NCBI GenBank assembly: GCA_020855015.1
Contig: JAHKLP010000014.1
Location: forward strand, 1-11,003
Direction of reading: 5' to 3'
Length of the DNA: 11,003 nt
Source of the DNA: Methanobacterium sp.
GTDB taxonomy: Archaea; Methanobacteriota; Methanobacteria; Methanobacteriales; Methanobacteriaceae
The notes below the pieces were generated by a model. It was given only the letters and a program-made list of their open reading frames with translations, made no database searches and was not told the DNA's origin. The translations under genes and the position numbers were made by a program. Positions 5,578 through 11,003 of the stretch are shown in pieces. Positions within the stretch are counted from its first letter, which is position 1; each line of letters opens with the position of its first letter.

Positions 5578-6993
5578 ATGAAGCAACTCAACACCGCCTA
5601 TCTGGCCCAAAAATCTGAAGGAAAATTGATTGGTGATGATGTAATCATAACTGGAATATTTAATATTCTGAAGGATGCTGGGAAAGGTGATGTTGTAGTA
5701 AGACACTGGATTGATGAAACTGGCGTGCAAATGGCCGCGGATAAATGTGCATCATGTGTCGTTACCCAGGATGCCCGTGGAGATTCCATTGAACTTGCCA
5801 GGAAAGTCTGTTTACCTCTAATTTTAGTTGAAAAAATTGAGTTGGTAAATGCTTTTGCTATTACCTGGGCCATTGAAACATTTGCTCCCAACACATTGAG
5901 AATTGTGGTAACCGGCACTAATGGGAAATCAACTACTACTCATATGATATATAGAATCCTCCAGGAAGCAGGATTCACAGCCCACACAAATACTGATTCT
6001 GAATCAGAGTTTAACACACTTATTGATCCAATGGTAGCCAAGAAAATAGCCGAATTTCAGAAAGATATGGATGCCCTGGTTTTGGAAGTTTCTGAGGTTC
6101 AAGGATGGGAGGATCGGAATATGACTGATCATGCCCTCCTTATGACAAATGCCATTAAACCGGATGTGGTTGTGCTTACTAATGTGGCACTGGATCATAT
6201 CGGATTGGTTAACACGATTGAAGAGGCCTCCGAGGAGATTTCAGGTTCATTAAGGGGATTTAGTGGAGAGCAAGTTATCCTGAATCATGATGACCCTTTA
6301 ATACGCAAAATGGAAAATCTTGTTCCGGATGCTGAGGTAACATTCTATGGCTCAGGAACAAATGTTGAATTTAAAAAAGAAGGAATATTCTATAAAGACA
6401 AATTAGTCATCCCCCTAAAAGACCTTCCATTCAAAAGCTCTCATTTCATCCAAAACACTCTCGCAGCAGTTAGTACTGGGATTGCATTAAAAATCGACTT
6501 AAATATTATCACCAAAGCTGTTGAATCTTATCAAGCTTTGAAACGTAGGTTCACGATACTTAAAAATGACCCTCTTATTATTGATGATTTTGCACATAAT
6601 CCAGACGGTATTAAGGCCACTATAAAAAGTGCAGCAGAGTTAGTTTCAGGTAATTTTCACCTTGTTTGCGCCATTAGAGGCTCTAGAGGAAACACACTCA
6701 ATAAGTTAAATGCCCAAGCTGTTGCTGATTCAGTCAAAAATATTGATTGTAACTTAATATTAACCAGTAGTGAAGATGTGGTAGATAATGCCAACTGGGT
6801 GAAGCCACTGGAGAAAAAGATTTTTATAGAGGTTCTTCAAAAGGAAGGGATCAATTACACCCATTATAACACACTAACCCATGCATTGCAAAATACTTTG
6901 AAGACCGCCAAAAAGAACGATACCATACTTCTCATAGGTGCACAGGGAATGGACCCTGCATACGGTGTTTTAAAACATATGAAATGCATATAA
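5578..6993 (+). CDS. Pseudomurein Mur-type ligase, MurE-like N domain
   Basis: The product is 471 aa with the three-domain Mur ligase plan. The N-terminal domain (1-95; KLIGDDVIITGI) is of the MurE/MurF UDP-binding type. The central ATPase domain has P-loop GTNGKSTTT (113-121), the metal glutamate VLEVSE (E170), LTNVALDHIG (200-209) and QNTLAAVSTGIAL (292-304). The C-terminal ligand domain has LKRRFTIL (321-328), IIDDFAHNPDG (334-344), the TSSEDVVDNANW loop (396-407) and IGAQGMDP (453-460). It should add an amino acid or peptide to a UDP-linked precursor with ATP hydrolysis. Unusually, the position of the lysine that is carbamylated in MurD/E/F (15 residues after the D of DH) is not Lys here (ASEEISGS). 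A TTG at 5560 would extend the frame, but it has no ribosome site; GAGG (5562-5565) lies before ATG 5578, with a long 12-base spacing. It is co-directional with mraY, 22 bases apart. Confidence 0.9.
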   Translation: MKQLNTAYLAQKSEGKLIGDDVIITGIFNILKDAGKGDVVVRHWIDETGVQMAADKCASCVVTQDARGDSIELARKVCLPLILVEKIELVNAFAITWAIETFAPNTLRIVVTGTNGKSTTTHMIYRILQEAGFTAHTNTDSESEFNTLIDPMVAKKIAEFQKDMDALVLEVSEVQGWEDRNMTDHALLMTNAIKPDVVVLTNVALDHIGLVNTIEEASEEISGSLRGFSGEQVILNHDDPLIRKMENLVPDAEVTFYGSGTNVEFKKEGIFYKDKLVIPLKDLPFKSSHFIQNTLAAVSTGIALKIDLNIITKAVESYQALKRRFTILKNDPLIIDDFAHNPDGIKATIKSAAELVSGNFHLVCAIRGSRGNTLNKLNAQAVADSVKNIDCNLILTSSEDVVDNANWVKPLEKKIFIEVLQKEGINYTHYNTLTHALQNTLKTAKKNDTILLIGAQGMDPAYGVLKHMKCI

Positions 6994-7411
6994 ATAATTC
7001 GATTAATAAAAAAAAATATTGATTGATTTCATATCTAAAGTAAAAATTAGTATTTATAATAAAATGGAATTTTAAATATCTTTTTTACACCAATAGTAAC
7101 TTTTGCACAATATAGTGATGCATAATACTGTTCATACTACTTACCATCATGAAATAAAATTTGTGACATTCACTGAAAATTTATAAATGACTTTATAAAT
7201 GTAGAATTACTAAAATAACCTTGGATAAAAACCATAAAACTAAAAAGAAAATATTCTTATCAAAATAATCCTAAACAAACGTTTGAATAATACTATTGGA
7301 TTTCTATAATAGTCATTATAATGCCTAAAAAGGGGATAATCAGATAGAAAAAAATAAAATTCGTTTTATACCCCATATCATTACTCAAAATAATAAATTC
7401 AAAAAAAGACG
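6994..7411. other. AT-rich spacer between the two Mur ligase genes
   Basis: These 418 bases hold no ORF that I can support. A T6 run (7081-7086) may end the upstream transcript. Tandem TATA-like boxes lie at 7180-7201 (listed separately). Further on are a perfect ten-base palindrome CAAACGTTTG (7276-7285) and an inverted repeat ACTATT...AATAGT around 7292-7313. The region marks a likely break between two transcription units. Confidence 0.5.
7174..7201 (+). promoter_or_regulatory. Tandem BRE/TATA candidates upstream of second ligase operon
   Basis: TTTATAAATG occurs twice, at 7180-7189 and 7192-7201. The first copy is preceded by TGAAAA, a good BRE. Transcription would start near 7205-7225, leaving a leader of about 200 bases before the ATG at 7424. 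This is the clearest archaeal promoter in the spacer, but the long leader is unexplained. Confidence 0.4.
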
Positions 7412-7423
7412 GTGACAAATAAA

Positions 7424-8986
7424 ATGAGTGCCCATATGGACAAAGATGAATCAAAAATGGAAAAAATTCATGAAAAAACCCCTGAAACCTATGGCGTCAT
7501 CGGTATTTGTGGAGTGGTGGGAAACCTGGCCGCCAGGGTTCTCATGGACCACAAATACAATGTAATATGCACCGATCTCCAAGATTCAGATAATTGTCCA
7601 TTTCTATACACACTCGCCGAATATAAAACTCCAATATATCTCTCAAAACACCCTAATTCGTTTTTTGATTCATCTAATTACATAATTCCACCTCCAAGTT
7701 TGTCAAAAAATTCTGATCTGTTTCAGAAAATAATTGACAGTGACGCCCAGCTAATGGAAGTGGATGATCTTCTTGACAAAATCAAGCCAGAAAAACCAGT
7801 AATCTGCATTAGCGGTACCAATGGAAAAACCACGACCACCACTCTTCTTAAACACTTTTGTTACATGGATGGTTTGAAACCCACCGAACATGGATTCACC
7901 ACACTACAGGGAAACGTCGACTACATTCCCCCATTACAGTGCAGACTCAACGGAGACATTGCAGTGCTGGAAACAGGGACTGAAGGAAAAAGAGGTGACC
8001 TGAAATTCACACTCCAAAGATGCCATCCTTCTTGTGGAGTTATAACCAACATAAACCCTGATCACTTGATGGATGAGCATGATTTCCTGCACTATGCCTG
8101 TATAAAAGGTGAACTCTTGGAAGAACTCCAAGGAAAAATGTTAGTGATCAATAGTGATGATCCCACACTATGGGGGCTCATTTCAGAATTAAACTATAAT
8201 GGCAAGGTTATAACCTTTGGAGTAGACCATAACTCCCAAGGAAAAAGCAAAAAACTATGTTGGTGCAAAAAGGAAATAAAAATAGATGAAACACTCTCCG
8301 GAGTAGGTTACTATGAATGTCAGTGTGGTTTGAAACGACCCATTCCTGATTACTTGGCCAAGAACATTAATGGAAGTACTTTCTTACTTCAAACCCCTGA
8401 TGAAGTGATAGAAATGGAAATGGATATAGAAGGACTTCATAATGTTTACAATGCACTGGGAGCAATCGCCACGGCACATGAACTATTAAAAATACCGTTA
8501 AAAGACATTAAAAGATATCTTAAAACATTTAAAGGCGTTCCAGGACGTCTGGAATACATTTATCGTAGCAAAAAGTTAGATTTGATTGTAGATTATGCGC
8601 ACAACCCCTCTGGCGTTGAAACTGTACTCAGGGAGCTTAGTAAGACCTATGAAAAATTAGCAGTAGTCATTACCATCTCTTCAGAATCAGGGGAGACTGG
8701 AGACCTGGATATTATGGAAAAAGCAGTGAGTAATGCTGATTTTATAATACCTGCCTCCTATTACTCTCGACAAGCTGCAGGAAAATATATTTCATCAGGA
8801 AAGATCAAACTAACTCATAAAGCACCGGATAAGTTCCGCAACGGAACATTAGGTGCCACCGAAGAACAAGTGATAGAAGGACTTAAAAAGGGATTGGAAT
8901 GCAATTCAGATGCAGTGGTATGTATTGGTGAAGCTGCAGTTAAATTTAAAGATAACATTAAATTCTTAGAATATGTTAAAAGGTGA
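7424..8986 (+). CDS. Pseudomurein Mur-type ligase with MurT-like Cys ribbon
   Basis: The product is 520 aa. The N-terminal domain is a MurC/MurD-like Rossmann fold (YGVIGICGVVGNLAARVL, 23-40). The central ATPase has P-loop SGTNGKTTTT (130-139), the metal glutamate AVLETGTEG (E183), NINPDHLMDEHD (209-220) and K228, at the spacing of the carbamylated lysine of MurD/E/F. An insertion carries C279-x-C281 and C299-x-C301 followed by GLKRPIP, closely resembling the Cys4 zinc ribbon in bacterial MurT. GLHNVYNALGAIATA (337-351) and the C-terminal DYAHNPSG (390-397) complete the fold. It should ligate an amino acid or peptide during pseudomurein precursor synthesis; substrate unknown. A GTG at 7412 opens the frame, but it lies inside GGTGA (7411-7415), which I read as the ribosome site for ATG 7424. 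It heads a four-gene run with gaps of 5, 18 and 3 bases. Confidence 0.9.
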   Translation: MSAHMDKDESKMEKIHEKTPETYGVIGICGVVGNLAARVLMDHKYNVICTDLQDSDNCPFLYTLAEYKTPIYLSKHPNSFFDSSNYIIPPPSLSKNSDLFQKIIDSDAQLMEVDDLLDKIKPEKPVICISGTNGKTTTTTLLKHFCYMDGLKPTEHGFTTLQGNVDYIPPLQCRLNGDIAVLETGTEGKRGDLKFTLQRCHPSCGVITNINPDHLMDEHDFLHYACIKGELLEELQGKMLVINSDDPTLWGLISELNYNGKVITFGVDHNSQGKSKKLCWCKKEIKIDETLSGVGYYECQCGLKRPIPDYLAKNINGSTFLLQTPDEVIEMEMDIEGLHNVYNALGAIATAHELLKIPLKDIKRYLKTFKGVPGRLEYIYRSKKLDLIVDYAHNPSGVETVLRELSKTYEKLAVVITISSESGETGDLDIMEKAVSNADFIIPASYYSRQAAGKYISSGKIKLTHKAPDKFRNGTLGATEEQVIEGLKKGLECNSDAVVCIGEAAVKFKDNIKFLEYVKR

Positions 8987-8991
8987 AAGAA

Positions 8992-9423
8992 ATGTTCATA
9001 AAGGTAAGGAGAGACACGCTGATTATTCTAATGCTGGCCTTTATTCTTATAACATCAGGAAGACTGATGTCTTACATGTCTTATGCTTCGTCTACTGAAA
9101 CAGAACAGGGAATTCCAATAGCTGGCGTTATAATTAAAGGAAACGATGTAGTACCCACTGACTCCATAAGAGTCAACATTAACAATGTCGGTTTCCGAAC
9201 AGGTAGTTACATTCAGGGAGACACCCTCATTACCACCAAAAGAAAAGTTCCAATGAATGAGGCCCTCAATAATGCACGTGAGGCTGCTATGCTTTCAACC
9301 ATTCCAGGAACAGGGGTAATGCCTATAAAGGCTGTTGATGTTAAACTAAATAAAGAAACAGGTATATTAACTGTTAATGTAATAGAAGACTTTTCTACAG
9401 TTGAAGTGAAACCAAATCAATAA
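8992..9423 (+). CDS. Single-pass exported protein with POTRA/FtsQ-like pattern
   Basis: I do not recognise a named family. The 143-aa protein has a short basic N terminus (FIKVRRD), one membrane segment (about 9-23, LIILMLAFILITSG) and an external domain of about 105 residues. The domain opens with IAGVIIKGNDVVPTDSIRVN (43-62), continues with EALNNAREAAML (90-101) and ends KAVDVKLNKETGILTVNVIED (113-133). That order (strand with GN-x-VV, helix, helix, two strands ending in V-x-V-x-E) is the pattern of a POTRA domain as in BamA or FtsQ. Fold assignment is by eye only. A GTG at 8983 opens the frame, but GGTGA (8982-8986), overlapping the stop of the ligase gene, is the ribosome site for ATG 8992. 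Tight coupling to a Mur ligase suggests a role in wall assembly or division at the outer membrane face. Confidence 0.8.
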   Translation: MFIKVRRDTLIILMLAFILITSGRLMSYMSYASSTETEQGIPIAGVIIKGNDVVPTDSIRVNINNVGFRTGSYIQGDTLITTKRKVPMNEALNNAREAAMLSTIPGTGVMPIKAVDVKLNKETGILTVNVIEDFSTVEVKPNQ

Positions 9424-9441
9424 ACATAATTGGTGATGCAA

Positions 9442-10710
9442 ATGATTAAAAAACGATTACCGCAAGTTGCGTTGCTCCTATTAATACTGGTACTGCTGGT
9501 TAACACCGCAGCAGCCACTTGCAACATAATTATTATAACCGATCCTACCGGGAAAGATCCCAATGGAGCAGCTGCAGGCAGCCTTTCATTTGCAGAAAAC
9601 ATGTTTCAGTCCACATTCATCATGTCCAAAGAAAAACACTTCAGTGTTCTTTCTGGTGGTGAAGGTAACCAAACCCCCCGACTGGGAGCCATTGTAGAAA
9701 CAATCAAACGACTGGAAAATGACGAAACCGCAGCAAATGCCGCCAGTGCAGCCAGTAACTTCCCAGGAATCAGGATTATGTGTGGAGGCCCCACCATAGG
9801 TGCAGCAGTGGGAGGATCTTTTGATGTATATGTGGTCACAGTTGATGATGATGGTACCATAACTGCCACACCAGCATCAGGAGGATTAGCCACACTACCT
9901 CCAGGCCAAAAAGGAGCAATCATACACCTGCGTAACACCCATGGAAACCCCTTATATGGATCAGCCACAACAGTGCGAAGGGAAACTGCTATAATGATTG
10001 GTAAAATGATTCGTGATGGATACCCTGCCACAGAGATTTTAGGTGCATCCTTTGAAAAAGTTTCAAAAAATGCCGGGGAAAAATATGGGGGAGGAGGGAA
10101 TAACCTCGTATCCTCATTAACTACTGGTGATATGTTTACACCATCTAAATTAAACACAACTGGTTACCCCATGGATGAAGCATATTCCAAAACATGCCCT
10201 GAATGCGGGTGGAGCGTTTCATTTCCTGCAGGAGAAAACTATCAGACCTGTCCTTACGATGGAACCTCATTAAAAACTATTTACGCCTATGAACTTATGG
10301 CAAATAGTATCACTGTCACCAAAAACAATACCAATGTTTACGTATACGGAACAGACAATGCAGGTATCAGTGGAACTACTAAAGAGATTGTTCAGTACTC
10401 AGTTAGGCAAAACGGCTACAACGCTGCCACAATAGCAAGTGAAATAAACAAAGCCATAGACAACAGTTACCTACTTGGAGTTAATTACATTGAACCTAAA
10501 GATATAAACATAGTAGAAAGCACTCGTTCAGTTGGAGTTTATTATAATCCACTCCCCAACCATAGATCATCTCCAGCATGGAACTTACCTATTAGTTCAT
10601 CAATACTGGACATTGTTGGAAGTATTCAGACCGCTATTGGACTGATACTTATAGTTCTGGTTTTATTCCGCAGCACACTATTCAGTTCTTTCACTAAAAA
10701 CAGGCGATAA
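9442..10710 (+). CDS. Exported, C-terminally anchored protein with zinc-ribbon-like segment
   Basis: I do not recognise the family. The 422-aa protein has a signal peptide (KKR, then ALLLLILVLLV, likely cleavage after NTAAA near residue 25) and a C-terminal membrane segment (about 388-409, SILDIVGSIQTAIGLILIVL) followed by a basic tail (FTKNRR). The body should therefore lie outside the cell, held by the C-terminal anchor. The middle is rich in Ala and Gly (AANAASAASNF, CGGPTIGAAVGGSFDVY). Residues 252-273 carry CPECG and CPYDG, a zinc-ribbon-like pair in which the fourth cysteine is replaced by Asp. The first Cys follows TAAAT directly and is not a lipobox. TTG 9430, GTG 9433 and ATG 9436 are also in frame, but GGTGA (9432-9436) sits five bases before ATG 9442, which also gives the cleanest signal peptide. 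It lies 18 bases after the POTRA-like gene and 3 bases before the next gene. Confidence 0.8.
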   Translation: MIKKRLPQVALLLLILVLLVNTAAATCNIIIITDPTGKDPNGAAAGSLSFAENMFQSTFIMSKEKHFSVLSGGEGNQTPRLGAIVETIKRLENDETAANAASAASNFPGIRIMCGGPTIGAAVGGSFDVYVVTVDDDGTITATPASGGLATLPPGQKGAIIHLRNTHGNPLYGSATTVRRETAIMIGKMIRDGYPATEILGASFEKVSKNAGEKYGGGGNNLVSSLTTGDMFTPSKLNTTGYPMDEAYSKTCPECGWSVSFPAGENYQTCPYDGTSLKTIYAYELMANSITVTKNNTNVYVYGTDNAGISGTTKEIVQYSVRQNGYNAATIASEINKAIDNSYLLGVNYIEPKDINIVESTRSVGVYYNPLPNHRSSPAWNLPISSSILDIVGSIQTAIGLILIVLVLFRSTLFSSFTKNRR

Positions 10711-10713
10711 TTC

Positions 10714-11003
10714 ATGACCCTTATACTAATCCGAGCTGAAAATCAACCTAAAATTCTTAACAGCCTGGCGGATATTGAAAGGCACGCAGAACTTAAGATA
10801 ACTGGGAAACCAAGAATTATTGATCGTAAAATGGCCGATGAATTTGCAAAAAAAATAATGAACGATAAATTAAGATCTAAATCAAAAATTGCCGTTCTTG
10901 CGTCAGTTCAAGAGGATGCAACCCGTAGCATTCTCCAGATAAGGAAAATACATCCCCCAGCCCATGTAATAGTAATTAGTGAAGAATATCCTCAGTGTGA
11001 AGA
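10714..11003 (+). CDS. DUF356-like protein, 3' end outside the window
   Basis: An open frame of 96 codons runs off the window edge. It begins MTLILIRAENQPKILNSLAD and continues with IERHAELKITGKPRIID (21-37), KIAVLASVQEDATRSILQIR (58-77) and HPPAHVIVISEEYPQCE. The strand-helix pattern suggests a small cytoplasmic alpha/beta protein. It resembles the DUF356 family of methanogens (about 120 aa, function unknown); this is from memory of the family and not searched. AGGCGAT, one mismatch from AGGTGAT, precedes the ATG and lies in the end of the previous gene, so the two are translated from one message. Confidence 0.75.
   Translation, partial: MTLILIRAENQPKILNSLADIERHAELKITGKPRIIDRKMADEFAKKIMNDKLRSKSKIAVLASVQEDATRSILQIRKIHPPAHVIVISEEYPQCE

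Noticed and set aside
7110..7176. A C/D box small RNA (GTGATGC near 7118 and CTGA near 7174)
   Set aside because: The C box is imperfect, no convincing D' and C' pair lies between, and the spacing is longer than usual.
9606..10157. A 183-codon minus-strand open frame opposite the anchored protein
   Set aside because: It has no domain or ribosome site, and its proline-rich translation is what antisense of an Ala/Gly-rich gene produces.

Overview
The window looks like a chromosome segment of a pseudomurein-walled methanogen of the order Methanobacteriales, most likely a Methanobacterium-type genome. The evidence is the very AT-rich intergenic DNA with archaeal TATA boxes, Shine-Dalgarno sites of the GGAGG/GGTGA type, nikR, a hydrogenase maturation protease, and above all an MraY homologue with two Mur-type ligases and a CarB-like ATP-grasp protein. 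In an archaeon that combination points to the pseudomurein gene cluster. The species assignment is inference.

Layout. (1) 1-140: two tandem glycine tRNAs (GCC, cut by the window edge, and UCC), then a small hairpin with T-runs on both sides that could terminate transcription from both directions. (2) 318-719, minus strand: a stand-alone two-CBS-domain protein. (3) 720-1106: a divergent regulatory region with two TATA candidates, direct repeats and a palindrome in front of nikR. (4) 1107-2763: a nickel-flavoured group made of nikR, a PRMT-like SAM methyltransferase and a HycI-type hydrogenase maturation endopeptidase. The protease appears to start at an AUA codon inside the end of the methyltransferase gene. 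(5) 3057-4202: the ATP-grasp protein, flanked by AT-rich spacers. (6) 4479-6993: an mraY homologue followed by a MurE-like ligase. (7) 7424 to the window end: a tight four-gene run of a second Mur ligase carrying a MurT-like zinc-ribbon insertion, a single-pass exported protein with a POTRA/FtsQ-like pattern, an exported C-terminally anchored protein with a zinc-ribbon-like segment, and the 5' part of a DUF356-like gene.

How the genes fit together. The MraY homologue would load a nucleotide-activated sugar-peptide precursor onto a polyprenyl phosphate at the membrane. The two Mur ligases would build the peptide by ATP-dependent ligation in the cytoplasm, and the ATP-grasp protein is a candidate for a further ligation step. 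The two exported proteins downstream sit where bacterial dcw clusters carry ftsQ-type genes, and may act on the outer face of the membrane in wall assembly or division. That last role is inference.

The observations most worth following are the AUA start of the protease, the POTRA-like protein, the MurT-like Cys ribbon in one ligase beside the apparent loss of the carbamylated lysine in the other, and the soluble insertion in the MraY homologue.
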